From: Ulva prolifera
Taxonomy: Eukaryota; Chlorophyta; Ulvophyceae; Ulvales; Ulvaceae
Direction of reading: 5' to 3'
Length of the DNA stretch: 64,000 nt
NCBI GenBank assembly: GCA_023078555.1
Contig: CM041204.1
Span: 2,510,430 to 2,574,429 of the forward strand
This document shows positions 1 to 11,983 of this stretch, piece by piece; position 1 is the stretch's first letter, and each line of letters opens with the position of its first letter. The notes below the pieces were generated by a model that searched no databases, was not told where the DNA came from, and saw only the letters and a list, made by a program, of their open reading frames with translations. Both the position numbers and the translations under genes were made by a program.

Positions 1-486
1 GCCTCCGCTGCCGCTCGTAGCCCCAGGGAGCAGCGGGTCGGGGTCCCGCGCGTCCTGGTCGCAGCGCGACGCTCGGTGCACCAAGGCGTCGTCCGCTTGC
101 GGCGGCTCGTGGCGGCAGCGGTCCTCCCGCGCGTGCTGCGCAGCGATCGCAGCTGGTGAGGAGCTTGGTGCAGACGGTCCTTGCTGGGGAAGCAGCTGAT
201 CCCTGCTCCTGCCGCGCTGCTGCAGTTGCGGCTGCCGATCGTGCGGGCAGTTCGCTGCGTGCTTCATTAGGCCCCCACTGATGGTCGAGAACGGGAGTCT
301 GCAGAATGGGCACGGCTGCCAGCTGTGCAGGGCCAGCTGATCCGTCGAGTACACATGGCCTGGATGCTGTCTACGGCAGTGATCGGGCAGGCGCCCTTTC
401 TTGACCTGCTCCTCGCACACAGGACATGGTAGCTCCTCTTCCGGTTCCTTCCTTCGCCTCCGCTGAACCTGTCGAACACTCGGCAT
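1..486 (-). CDS. Partial protein with two Cys/His zinc-finger-like motifs, running off the left edge
   Basis: An ATG at 486 opens a frame of 162 codons with no stop to the window edge, so the gene is incomplete at its 3' end. After a basic start the protein shows CPVC followed by H and H (CPVCEEQVKKGRLPDHC, then QHPGH), and about 20 residues later CPFC followed by KHAANC. This gives two CxxC...H/C metal-binding motifs in about 60 residues. The rest is rich in Gln, Arg, Pro and Ser. Paired fingers of this kind occur in N-terminal regions of non-LTR retrotransposon proteins and in nuclear C2H2 proteins; I cannot tell which. An in-frame start and Cys/His spacing support real coding, but no catalytic domain is visible inside the window. 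Confidence 0.45.
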   Translation of the reverse strand, partial: MPSVRQVQRRRRKEPEEELPCPVCEEQVKKGRLPDHCRRQHPGHVYSTDQLALHSWQPCPFCRLPFSTISGGLMKHAANCPHDRQPQLQQRGRSRDQLLPQQGPSAPSSSPAAIAAQHAREDRCRHEPPQADDALVHRASRCDQDARDPDPLLPGATSGSGG

Positions 487-2440
487 TCCTGCCTAAGCTC
501 CGTTGAGGCACGTCGACGTCGTTTGGGCAGGGCGGCAAACGATCAGTTCGCCTGGTGCATCCGCACCCACAGAAAGTATGGGCCAAGAACGAGTTCGTGA
601 CCCCGCTGTCGAGGACAAAATAAGACGTCAAATTATTTATCATACACTGTCGCAGGCTCCAGAGTAGGAGGCTGGGCCGGAGGGCGGATCAGCACTTGGC
701 TGCGCAGAGCGGAAGCACGGTGGCTGCACTAGGCGCAGGACCCGGCGCTAAAGCCGCTTCGACCTACTGCGGCTGTGTTTTACAAAAATTAATTTCTAAG
801 TTATCGTTCTGGGACCTGCCGGAGGCGGAACCGCAACGCGCGGCGAGCAGAGCGAGCCACGCATTCAGAACAAACAAAGAAGGTCACTCGACAGACGTGT
901 AGTTCATGACTTAGCCACTGTGTAAGCAAATTTTCGTGTATGCTGTACAAGTGACCCTCCTCGTCTCTTCAGCTTTCGCTCCCGTGAAGAAAGCTACGCT
1001 GGTAAGTAGCTACCTAGCTAGGTATATTGGCAGCTAGCACCTAGGGGTAGAGCTCTACCCGGGTCCCTTGGGCCCTGGAGTCAGTTACCAGGTATTCATA
1101 TTTTGACCTTCTCCAGCCGCTTTCAAATTTGAACATGCCTGTGCACGCAAATCGGCGGAATCTGTGGAATACAGGCCCAGCGCAAAGAAATGTCTGTCCA
1201 CAGCCCTGCGCTACAGAGATGTACGCTGGAGACGGCTGGAGAGCAGAATTCCAGTGTGCCGGGATACACAATGCTGGCCGGCTGCTTTGGACGAAAGCTA
1301 CTAGTGTAGTAAGGAGAAGCAAATAACTACAGCAGGGGATCGATATCCGGAGTGTGGGCCAAGACGGTGCAGCTGCCGGCAGCCGCTTTCACCTGCTGCT
1401 TTTCAGGGCAGATCTGACGGAAAGATCAGACCACAATTGAATGCGCCACCAGCAAGCCAGCATAACCATTCTGCGGCGCCGCTGATACAGGCACAGCATG
1501 TCATGCTTGAACGACGGACAGCAGATGCACGCATGCTGCACAACAACTGTCCTGAAGCCGGACCAAGACAAATTTGGTCTGAATCATCTGACTACGTACA
1601 TCACATTGTACGCCACGGCACAATCCGCTACATCTGCTAGGCTATCTTGTGTGTACTGTGACGATGTGGCCATGGCACCCGTCCAGCGCTTCGAAGAGTG
1701 ACCATGGCCTGACGACGTTGCTCAGCTGGCCTCCAGGGAGCAATGTGGCTACAAGCGTCACTTGGCAGTGATCGGCATCTCCACTGGCCGTCAAAGAAAG
1801 AGAATAGAAATGAATCTTAATCTGCTGCATCTCCAATGTGGATGCTACATCCTGCGGCCAGCAGCTATCTGTCCGGACCGCGAATGCGCCCTGCCTCTGC
1901 TTCTGATGCAGGCACATGACCGCCACTGGCTTTGGCAGCCATTTCTGACCTCAGGCTTCTGCATGCGTGACGATGTTATGTTTACTCCAGCAATGCTGTC
2001 TGCACGAGTCCGGATGTAGTGATGAAAAGGCATTTCAAATCCAACACCCGCTCTGCAGTTCAACTGCAGTTCAAGTGCACAAACCATGCATACGCATGAA
2101 TTATCGAGCCTTCAACTCATCAAAACGCCCTTATCGAATGCCTTTGACGTCGAGGGGAAGAGCATCATGTCGCATATGGCGGCCATGCATGCTACCTAGG
2201 CCTGGCCCAGCAAACAAAGACGGACAGGCGCTCCGGGTTCACCCGAGACAAAGATGTGACGTGTTTGCATCAACACCGGGTCTGCCGCTGATCCCAGAAG
2301 GGCACTGCCCTCCGTCAGTGGCTGCTAGCACGCAGGATCGATACATAGGCACCTGCTCAGCAACTCATGCGGACCAAGGTGCGCAGCTGCTGCGGCCTTC
2401 CACATGCTCTCCCGATTGGATCTGGTCCACTCAATCCCTA
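487..2440. other. Stretch without a supported gene
   Basis: Only short, mutually contradictory open frames are seen here, with no splice-linked coding pattern I can defend. Two perfect palindromes lie close together: TACCTAGCTAGGTA at 1011-1024 and GGGTAGAGCTCTACCC at 1045-1060. Confidence 0.4.
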
Positions 2441-2444
2441 CTGA

Positions 2445-3176
2445 TCATGATGCGCGGAAGCCACTGGCTGACGCTGCCGACATCTGGTCGAGGCGTTCCC
2501 GTACAGACCCCAGATGCCCCCGCTCCCCAGGACGAACGTCTAACACCTTCCTAGACTGGAGCTCACACAGCATCACCTCCTGCAGCGCCGGGAAGCCTGC
2601 GACAGCGTGGACCGACCCAGAAACGGCCCTGTCCGAGTTAATGAGAAACGGAATCAATCGCAGCGACGGCCACCCGCACTCTAGCGCATACACAAACAGA
2701 GCCATATGCACATTGAGCTTGTCATTGTCAATTCGTCTTTGGGGCACAGGGCGAGGGCACCAAGTGCTGGAAGCCCGCCGAGGCCGCGCACGCATGCGGC
2801 CTGGTTATCGGGCCACAAGCGAAACCCAACGATGCACAGGCTGCACAGCAGTGTACACATGTTGGGTCGCATAGCAGCATTTCCAGGATTGCAACCCCGA
2901 AATTAGATTTGAATATTCGGAATTGTTCTATGTGATCGGGCCCGGTGACCCAACACTGCTGCACAGCTGCGCCGTGGCGCCGGCCGCTTCGCCGTCCTTC
3001 GTGCTGCCGAGGCTGCTCAGGCACGCAGAGATGTGCAGCGACGTGACCTGAGTCAGCGAGGCCACACCGCACGCATCATGGCAGAGGGTGTCGACGTTGA
3101 CGGCAAGGTGCTGCTGCTGGGGGGCATCCTGGGTGCTGTGAAGCACAGATGCCAAGAACAAGAGACTGTCAGGCAC
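2445..3176 (-). pseudogene. Degenerate LRR relic of the array family, probably type 2
   Basis: Pieces in shifting frames match the last repeats of copies I and J. At 3100-2960 the frame reads VASLTQVTSLHISACLSSLG, like the LTHLTALHLFGW repeat of J. At 2800-2740 GGLPALGALAL corresponds to RGLPSLTQLAL, and at 2700-2560 WPSLRLIPFLI followed by VAGFPALQEVMLCEL corresponds to WPSLRWLGV and SAFPALETVVLE in I. A dispersed repeat (2882-2968) sits in the middle and breaks the frame. The SKP1-like region and the upstream repeats are missing. It is the leftmost member of the family seen here. Confidence 0.5.
2882..2968 (+). repeat. Dispersed repeat, copy 1 of 3
   Basis: About 85 bp that recur at 63155-63238 in the same orientation and at 51127-51213 inverted. 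Shared blocks are TTGTTCTATGTGATCGGGCC and CCAACACTG. This copy interrupts the LRR relic, so it looks inserted. No terminal repeats or coding potential are obvious. Confidence 0.6.
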
Positions 3177-3248
3177 ACACTGTCAGCGCTCCACCGGGCC
3201 TATTGCTCCAGCGACCGAACCGGAAACGCACCCAGATCAGACACTATA

Positions 3249-5634
3249 TCATGATGTACGTGTGGCTGAGCACCAAGTGTCTGCTGACCTCACGCTTGAG
3301 TAGTCCTTTTTGACTGATATCGCGACTCCAGCCGCAGCAGCTACGGCCCGCACCCTCATTGGCACATCCAAACCGCCTGAGCCGCAAGCGCCGCTTGAAG
3401 CTGCCTGGCGATGGTCACGACTGTCACACACAAGCACGATACGCCGGAGTGCTGAAAGGCCACACACTACTCGGACGACCTCCAGCAGCTCAGCCTCAGG
3501 CCGCAACCTGCACAACTGCATGCCGAGTTGCTGCAGCTGCGGCCAAGCATCTTCGCGCAGCTTCTGCTCCTCGCAGGCTGCGGCCAGGGCCGCAGGCACG
3601 CCCCAGCCACTCACCACCAGCCGCGTGAGGCGCCGCAGCGGCAGCAGGGCCGGCACAAGGTGCTCCTGCAGGTCCACTGGCAGTCTGCACTCATCCAGGT
3701 GGAGCCTTTGCAGCTGCGTCATCCGCGACAGCAACTCAAAGTCCGCCACGTGCCACTTAACGTCTTACTGTTATAGTCGCAGGGCGGACAAGCAGGTCAG
3801 TGGGAGCAAGGCGGACATCGCTGGCCCACAGCCACCCCTGTAGCCGAGGACAGATAGGTCCAGGTGCTGCAGGTGCAAGGCGCTGAGATGTCCGAGCACC
3901 CGCGCCCACGCTTCCGGTGCCGACTGCATCGTGGGGGAGTAGCAGTCGCAGTCGACCGCCAGCCGCCGCAGCGCCGGCATCGATATATCGCGGCAGCGAG
4001 CTGTGGTGCAATCTGGTGGAGGACCCCAAAGTCAGCTGCTATGCCAAAGTCAGCCAGTGCATGCATTGCGGTGCGGTCATGGGGGGCGTCTCGGAGCGCT
4101 CTGCGGAGCGCGCGGCTCGCCCAGGTCTCCGGCGTGCTGGTGACGTGCATGCTGCGCAGCTGCGGGAATGCGCAGAAGCTGTCGGCGACGCGCGCACGGT
4201 CCGCAAAGTGTTCGGATCGTCCGACGTCTGACTGCTCTATGACGAGGGCTGTAAGGGGGGAGGAGGAGAGGCTGCGGAGGAGGCGGGCCGCGACGGCGCA
4301 GTCGTCCACTGTGAGCGAGAGGTGGCGTAGGTGTCGCAGGGAGATGGTTGCACCGTTCGGGAGGATTTGGTCTGGGTGGCCTAGGTGCAGCGATGTGGAG
4401 GAGGGCTGCAGGCGGATGTTGAGGGAAGTGAGGGCCGGGGCTGAGGAGAGGAGGGCGGCGAGGCAGTGCCGCGTCGGCGGTGGAGCACTGGCCGCGTCAT
4501 CATCACGCTGACGCTTCAGCGTGCTCAGCTCGAATGCTGCATCCAGCGCGACGTGGAGATGGCTGAGCTGAGGCAGGCTGTGGAGGGCGGCCTGGAGGAC
4601 GGGTATGGCGTCTGCGGGGAACTGGGTGGTTGGTCCGCCGAGTTGCAGGGAGTGGAGAGCTGAGAGGTTTGAGATGGCAGGGGAGAGGAGCTCTATCTCG
4701 GCAGTGCTGGTGATCATGTTGAGGCTGAGGGTGGAGAGCATGCTGTGGTGGCGCAGTGCTATTGCGAGGGCGTGGGTCTCCTCTGGTGTGCGTTCTATGG
4801 CTGTTGAGTGGATGTGGAGCGACGCAACGGAGGGTGGAGCAGCTGGAAGTGTAGCAAGAGCATCAAAGAGCGGAAGGGGTTGGAGTTGATGGAAGTTTGC
4901 CTCGAGAGCACGTTGTGGGGATGTGATGGCTGCATCGACGATGGCTGTGTGGAGGCTCTGGGGCAGCCTTTGGAGCAGGGTGAGCATGCACGTTGAGTCC
5001 AGAGCATAACTTGCTGACAGAATTTTCCACTGAACGTGGTCTGGCAGGGCAGAAAGGCTCTGCCCTGTGGTGTGGCTGAAGAGGGTGTCGCATGCTGTGG
5101 TTGTGCTGTCTTCGGGGTGCCCCAATGGCGTGCCATCGAGCCTCCTGGCAGCTGCAGGCATCAGACACTCTGCTGCGAGCTGGGCCCATTTATCAAGCGA
5201 CTTGTCGTCTACGGCGTCTGCCACCTGCACCAGCTGCCAGCCCTCAACATGACGCTGTGATCTGAGCACACCGCACATACAACTTGAACTTCTCTTGAAG
5301 ACACGACAAGAGGTGTACTGCTTTGCAGGCATCGAGCATCACGCAGGCTACACACTTGCAACGAGATCACCTTAGCAACAGTGCATAGATCTCTGAATGG
5401 TATGCTCATTCTATCCTCCTCGCAGGCAGCGCATGCTGTGAGCCATGCCTTGAACTCTGGCACAGTCACCGCTGCGGGCAGCTTCGCGTCACCACCGGCC
5501 TCTGCGATACAAGACAGGACGCTGCTTCTCGAGACGGTCTCCGCATCTATGACATCGTAGAACACCAACTCGCCAGGCGAGATTGTGACGGGTGCAGTCT
5601 GTGGCAAGAGCACAGGACGGTCGGAAGTGTGCAT
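3249..5634 (-). pseudogene. Array copy A: SKP1-like/F-box-like/LRR gene, type 1, disrupted
   Basis: Exon 1 is 5634-5371 (88 codons, starting MHTSDRPVLLPQTAP) and exon 2 starts at 5224 after a 146-nt GT-AG intron, as in intact copies. The SKP1-like core SRSSVLSCIAEAGGDAKLPA and the F-box-like LPDHVQWKIL are intact. Two lesions break the LRR region. An 8-bp insertion at 3979-3990 (ATCG-ATAT-ATCG, a 4-bp direct repeat around ATAT) shifts the frame inside the conserved segment QLAAAMPALRRL. Two in-frame stops follow at about 3765-3771, just after CLSALRL. Downstream the frame continues well (MTQLQRLHLDECRLP, ALLPLRRLTRLVVS, AVAAAAGVAIS), so decay is recent. There is no clear copy of the upstream element shared by other type-1 genes. 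Sequencing error could explain one lesion but hardly all three. Confidence 0.75.
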
Positions 5635-6672
5635 TTGCAGCTGAGGATCACGTTCACAGAAGCCAAAAAATTTTAATGTCAAAATTCTACTAGATATCTG
5701 TACGATAGGCGAGCGATCGGTGCTTTGACTCCGTGTCATCAGCCAACGCCTGCGGAGGGCGCCTCCCCCACCTATCACTTACACACATCTCTGAACGATA
5801 TAGGCGGCCGATATGCATTAGCACAGTGTATCAGATGAATTTCTGGGCAACACTGAACGCATATTGTGTTCATGGACCAGCCTGTGCATCTCAGCTACAT
5901 AAGCACACCTGCTACCTACCTTCCGGGACAGGAACGTGCGATGGCTACAAGGCACACATCAAGCCTCGCTGGCTTTGTCCTTGGCAAAACGTCAAGCCTC
6001 GAGCTGCTCTTCGACGCGATACCAGAAGGCAGTGGTGCTGTAGCCACGGCACAGACATTGATATGATACGATACTCATTGGCCGTACATGCATTCATTCC
6101 CGCATCATGATGCCAAAGACCGGTACCGCATCGCTGTACATGTAGACATAGATGAAGAGTGTAGGTGGTCTGAGGCTGTGTTTCATGGATCAAGGAGGCG
6201 AGGCGGGCAGCACCGCGAAAGCAGCAAGCAGACCAGAACAAAATCTGAGGCTGTCCATACCTGAAATCTCCGCTACTGCGCCTGAGGTGGGTGCACGTGT
6301 GGCGCACTGAGCCGGCTGTGGTGCTGGCTACAATATGCAGCACCACCACGAAGGCGCGTGTCAGTTCACTACAGCAGTGTTTGCGGCATTACGATGATCG
6401 TGCCCAATATCATATGTTATGATTATATAGAACATTCCCGAACCTAGGCCTTTTCGTATTCTTCTGGACGGCAGCCCCACTAGTAGGAATGCTGCAAGGC
6501 GTCCCGAGGCCACGCAGCATGCTACTAGTACTCGGGTGCCTGCACAATTGTTAACGCCAGGCAGCCTGATCGGCAGCGCCACACGCTGCAGAGTATTCAT
6601 TTCTCGTGAGCAGATGCAGATGCACAGTACATAAATTCAGATTTCCTTTACTTTACATCATATGACTGTACA

Positions 6673-6708
6673 GGCACGTGCCATGTGCCTGGCACGTGCC
6701 ATGTGCCT
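6673..6708. repeat. Two perfect copies of an 18-bp unit with a G-box palindrome
   Basis: GGCACGTGCCATGTGCCT is repeated exactly at 6673-6690 and 6691-6708. Each unit contains the palindrome GGCACGTGCC with a CACGTG core, the classic binding site of bHLH and bZIP factors. Tandem sites could be regulatory, but no adjacent gene start is certain. Confidence 0.6.
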
Positions 6709-7019
6709 TGCTCCGCAGCAACAATTGAGGACATCCCACGTCACCCGTACTACTAGCAAACTACTTGTAGACTCCAGGAATTGCGGCTACGTATACATGC
6801 GCTGTTGAAGCTGCTGGCTCTGCTGCAACGATTGCCCTAGGCCTGCAATTCAGCCACACCGCATGCAGCTGCAAATCATGCTGATCCGCAGCGCACATGC
6901 TATGTATACACGTACTACGTAGCACTAGCGCTACGTAGCACACGGGCAGGTTCACAGATGTGCACAAGGCTAGCGCTCCACGAAATTCACAATTACAAGC
7001 AGCCTGTCCCCCAGCCCCA

Positions 7020-7059
7020 CCCCCCCCCCCCCCCCCCCCCCCCCCCCGGGGGGGCCCCC
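7020..7059. repeat. C28-G7-C5 homopolymer tract
   Basis: A run of 28 C is followed directly by 7 G and 5 C. The sense of the run and its length are likely to be unreliable in sequencing. The C-to-G switch could fold back or mark an assembly join. Confidence 0.8.
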
Positions 7060-7568
7060 GCCTTTCCCTAGTGTGCAACAAGCGACAGCAGGCAGCAGCT
7101 GCAAGAATGCTCGCGGGACCCCTACTCATGACCTCATAAGCTCTCTGGCTCGTACCAAGGGAATCCAGCTGCAGCATGTTCCAGACTTGTACATATCAGT
7201 AGATCTATCCCACCTACCCTAAAACTCAGGAACACTTTCCGGCTCAGCGGATTTGCCTGCCGGCTGGGCGGACAGTCTGCAACCCGCGTACTCTTCTGCA
7301 ACGTTCTCCTGCTTTGACGCGCAGCAGTGGTTGCGCCGCAAGGCCACCAGCAGCGGATGCACATGCTAGCATCCTAGTGGCGCCTAGAGACACGTCTAAA
7401 CACAATTGTTAACTAAAGTGGCAGGCCGCCATAGCCATGCATCTGGCTGCTAGCAGACCTGTGCTGGAATTTTGTAAAGGCATGGCCTGCCATGTGAGTG
7501 ACAGCATGGGCGGCCCAGCGCTGATCGTAATTATAATGGCTGCTGGCTAAGTGCCTCACAAGATGGAC

Positions 7569-7868
7569 CTACATGCATGTGGCCGCTTGCATGCTGGCCT
7601 GCAGCCAACCGTGAGCCACAGCTCTCACCACACACATTCCGCCATGCATATGGCACGCGCACAAACTGCTAGCGACCTCCGGGCTGTTGCAGCGCACCCG
7701 CACTGAAGCCCCTGCATTCCCCTTGGCATGACAAGGCGATAGGGTGAACCGGACTCCGATCAACTCCGACCCACACGCAACGTTTGCGGGGTTCCACGCC
7801 AAGGCCATGGCCGTTGCAATTGCTGGCACTTCGAAGCTGCCACGACGCGCTACCGATGTTAGGGGCAC
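7569..7868 (-). other. Coding-like open frame downstream of the glycosyltransferase
   Basis: A 99-aa frame containing WNPANVACGSELIGVRF reads more like protein than its neighbours. It lies just beyond the stop of the glycosyltransferase at 7905 and could be an extra exon or a separate small gene. I recognise no family. Confidence 0.2.
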
Positions 7869-7904
7869 AGCGTCTTCAACTTACCCATCGCTATGTACGC
7901 GCAG

Positions 7905-10900
7905 TCAACCCGCGTATGCCGACAGTTCGCCGCTGCCACGCTGCGACGTGCTGTGCTGCGTTCGCAGCAGCGCAAGGGCCAGCAGATCTGTGAGCTTGGC
8001 CTCATCCAGCAGGATGTCGGCATTACGCGCATTATGCAACGAGAGCCACGGCCGGGTGCCCTGCACCTCCGCCGCGCTCTCGACATGGTAGCGCAGCATG
8101 TTCACATACCCGATGTAGCCCCAGCACCACTCAATCTCCAGGAAGGGGCTCTCCAGCTTGTGCAGGCTGCCTCCATCCGCGACGGCGGAGCGTGGTTTGG
8201 CCCTTGTCTTGCGCGTTAATCTCGCGTTTGGGGCAAGCTCCAACGCATACCTGCGACATGGATGCCACAGCTGTCAGTAGGACGCTACAGAATCCTGAAG
8301 CCGGGCCCATGCGGCACTGGCCACGTAGACGATGTGCCGCTTGTGCAGGCCTAGCTAGGAAGTGCCAGGAGACAAAGCATGGGGGACCTGACAGCCGGCC
8401 GAGTCAGGCTTCTGCACCCTCTTAGCCTCATACGTGAGATGCCAGGGCGGGCTGTATAGCTATATATAGCGTGCCGGGTGGCCAGAGCAGAGGATTCCCG
8501 GATCTGGCCAGTTTCATTTCGGTACCAGCTGGCTGGGTCACTACCAGCTGCAGCTGCTATTCTAAGAAGCTCGAAAAAACATGTGCAGAATCCCGGGGTA
8601 CCGGTGCACCATGGGCGTCGAGGGGGTCGCATCGCGTTGACGGGATGCCTGATGTTGAGAAACACGTTCAGCATACATGCGCAGTAGTACTATCAATGCA
8701 GGGGAGGAGGGTGGGGTGTGCACTCGGGAGGTCCAACGAGGATGGTGGTGGCGCCGTTGGGTAGGTAGATGAGGCGGAAGCTGCGGCTGCCGATATTGGA
8801 CACCAGCACCGTCGCCTTGGCCAGCAGCTGCAGCTGTTCCTCTAGGGGGTGCGCCGAGATCTGCACATGCTCCATACGCACACCTGCATGCATCAGTCAC
8901 GAGGCCGTTCAGAGGCCGTTCTTGAACTTTGCGTTCATCCTTGCTCCAATGCACCACCCGATCGCAAATTTCAGTCAGGCTCTGTGTGCCGTGCTCACTT
9001 AGTGGGCATGCATGCCCACCTGCGCAGGCGGGCAGCATGATACACTTCCTTATAATGCGCACCACATGGGGCGCGCCGCCATCATCCAATATGATAGCCG
9101 AGGGCGCGGCATCCCTCATGGACATCGAGCATCAAGACAGGGAGCTGCCCATGTACGGAAATCATGCATGAGCACTGTATGGCAGATCCTGTGGATCTGA
9201 TGTCAACAGCGATTCATGAAGCGGATCCGACTGCGCACCCGGAAACGTTCGTTGTAGCTTTGGGATGAGCTCACCGGCATTATTTATGTGCCGCCTCTCA
9301 TTGCGCTGGCCGTCAATGAAGAGCACAAACGGCTCCAGCTCGTGTACATTCGCCACCTGCACCGCCGCAGTTGATGTGTCTGCGGATATACTTGCCAACT
9401 GGAACGCATGCCCTTCAAGTTGCCCGTGCCCACTTGCAAGCGGTCAGTTAGACATCTGCGCCGTTCACTGTGAGCGGCAGTGTGACAAGCCACACTGGAT
9501 GGTATTGCCACCTTGAACACACTAGGGGCTGCCGTTGCCTGTGTTGCAAGGATAAATGCAGCGAGGCGCCTCGTTGGCGGGTAGCACCGCGAAAGAAGCC
9601 AGCAGAGCAATTGGCTTAAGCACAACCCCAGACACCCACGCAACACACACAGATCTAGAACCCACCACGCGCCCAGATATCGACGCCGCACCCAGAACCT
9701 CGAGGCCTGAGACTGTCGTCTGTGTGTCTGTGTGACTCGGAGGCGGAGAGGCTACTCTGATGTGCGGCCGTGCATATATACACTGCCAGTGTACATGGCA
9801 GCAACATGCATGAAAGACAACATGCATGAAAGACATATGGCAGCAACATGCATGAAAGACAGGCCACGCACACAGGCCTACTAGCTCCTAGTAAGAAGCA
9901 CACCTCCAGGCCGAAGTTGCGGTATGCGACCTTTCGCATCGCAGCGAATGCAAAGGGGTCGCACATGTGCGCCCACGCCGCCTGCCGGGCTGCCGTCACC
10001 TCTCCCCACAGGGACCCGACCTGCGAGAAGACATCCGCGGGGCCCTGGCCGGCGATGAGCTCCGCAAAGCGCACATACTTTACACCTGCACATGGGCCTG
10101 GCTTCACTCTGGGCTACGCACATGCGCATGCGTGCGCTCACAGAACTGCCTGTGCGACAGTGCCTGCAGGCTGGCATCATCTGGGCAACATGATCGAGCG
10201 CCATCGATATCGATATCAATATCATTGGAACGATCTCCATAGATGCAGACAGATGCTTTCCAGTGGGGTGGGGAAAGCAGGCCTGCCAGCAGGTGTAGAC
10301 GAGACGGCAGTGGTAGTCTAGGAGCCAAGGAAGGTTTACAAATTGTACACATGGCATGAATGTGACGGGTGGCACACGCGGGCGGAGAGCTCTCTCTCTG
10401 GGGTGCATGATTCCGAGGCCGCGATGTTCGTGTCCCCCACTTTGATGATGTTTATCAGTGTCGACCTGGGAGGGATGGTATACATGCAAGGTATATGCGC
10501 ACACAGTGCTTCCCCATGGCGCATGCATCCCCTAAGCAAAACACGCAAGTTCAATTGCAAAATATTTTGTTAACACGCAAGTGCAATTGCAAAACACGCA
10601 AGTACCAAGCAGAGTGGCCATCCCCCCCTGCTGCAAGCACTGATCCTCCGGCACACATGTAATAGATTTACAAAAGAGTGTACGGAAGAAGGCAATTGTT
10701 GTTTAAACACCGAGACCGAATCTCACCCGATTCAACAGCAACACAATCACAGTACAACCGCGCCAACACCTCAGTCCGGCAGGATCGTGGGCACATATGC
10801 ATGTACACCTGTGCATCGTGTACATGCACCGCGTGACCACAAATGTAAAGCAGATCTAGATGCACAACATCCAATGCTGCTCAACATGTACACCTCCTAC

Positions 10901-11917
10901 ATGGCACACACAAAACACATATCACATCGCTTGTTAGAATTGACGTGGTGCGCAGAAATGAGGTGGTGGGCAGAAAGAGCTCCGCTAGCGAGCTGGCTCA
11001 GTTTTGGGGCGGAGAACGCACTGCCACGGTCCCTGCCCTGGAGGGCCGAGTCGAGGGTGTCCTGGAAGGTGAGGGAGGGGCGATTGTTGAGGAGGCCGCG
11101 GTAGTGCTGCGCCGTCGGGCTCTCCTCCTGCCACGCCGAATATGACATGGAGGACTGCCACCGCACCTGCAACCGCGGCGCCCTGCTGAAAACCGCGGCA
11201 TCGATACGTATACCACACTGAGAGTGATGCGCAGTGCTTGGCTGGGCTGACTCAACAAGTGCGAGCCACCTTCAGGTTAGTGATATCCGGCCGGCGTAGG
11301 GAGCTCTCGGGTTCTAGAACCAGGACTGACTCGCAGCGCTCCCAACTTTGCGTGCGAGTTGCAGAAGACATGCAGTGATGAAACCGTTCCAGTGTTGAGT
11401 CACAGCCGCGGCGAGGAGTCACAGACACACTGGCAGCGCACCTGTGCCTGACCAGTGCTGTCACAGCATACGGTGTGTCACAGCATCATGATACGGTATC
11501 AGCGGCGGAAGGGTCCTGGGCACCGGCATGGAGGGGGAAATTGCAACACACGGTGCACTATGCATGACACGCACAGTGTGGCCAAGCCGGCGCCGCACCC
11601 AGTCGAAGGCGGTGGGGTCGCGGCCGAAGCGGAGGGGGAGATCAACGAGGAACTGCAGGTTGTCGCGCAGCAGGTGGCCAAAGCTTTTCGTGTTGAAGGG
11701 GGCGCGCAGATGCACGGGCTGTGCATATTCTGCCACATCCTCCGGCGCTGGCAGCACCTCGCCCGGCCGCCAGTCCAGGTAGAATTGGGATTTCGCCTCG
11801 CGCTTTCCCGGCCGCCATGCGATCAGCCCGCTGCACGAACATGCATGCATGCGTCAGTGGAAGATGGATTCGCGAGCTGCCAGTGGGGTGTTTGCGGGAC
11901 TGTCACCTGAGGTTCAT
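7905..11917 (-). CDS. Glycosyltransferase family 61/EOGT-like enzyme, catalytic exons
   Basis: At least six exons on the minus strand: about 11830-11575, 11166 to about 10950, 10085-9904, 9356-9239, 8883-8724 and about 8243-7905, all with GT/AG borders; a short exon may lie near 9110-9030. The first carries FNTKSFGHLLRDNLQFLVDL, the GT61-type segment in which the protein approaches its acceptor site. Exon 9356-9239 reads VLFIDGQRNERRHINNAGEL, matching the family's R...R.I.N..EL block. Exon 8883-8724 reads ATVLVSNIGSRSFRLIYLPN then GATTILVGP, at the place of the usual HGAGLTN..FLPPGA loop, but the HGA is replaced. GT61/EOGT enzymes work in the ER or Golgi, adding xylose, arabinose or GlcNAc. 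An 11-nt mini-exon with ATG (11917-11907) could start it; otherwise it joins the exon at 21.4-21.8 kb. Exon limits are approximate. Confidence 0.6.
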
Positions 11918-11983
11918 GGTCAGAATTGTTTTTTAAAGATCTAGACAGCCCCTTCATGTAGCTATAGCGTCTGTACCTACCCC

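Larger units (their letters stand above)
5779..7560. other. Intergenic stretch with homopolymer and G-box repeats
   Basis: No gene is supported between copy A and the glycosyltransferase. Short open frames overlap on both strands without a consistent pattern. The stretch carries the tandem CACGTG repeat at 6673-6708 and the C/G homopolymer at 7020-7059. Confidence 0.4.

Noticed and set aside
1967-2554. 195-codon + strand frame
   Set aside because: No domain, composition close to random translation, and it overlaps the end of an LRR relic on the other strand.
2882-2968. Dispersed repeat as a spliced introner in the 2.4 kb relic
   Set aside because: The best GT and AG borders give incompatible phases, so an insertion is more likely; left open as a test.
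3310-3843. Long + strand open frame opposite copy A (also 23980-24588, 36285-36749, 37044-37556, 51638-52450)
   Set aside because: They lie antisense to LRR exons and arise from the codon bias of the minus-strand genes; frames recur at the same register in every paralogue.
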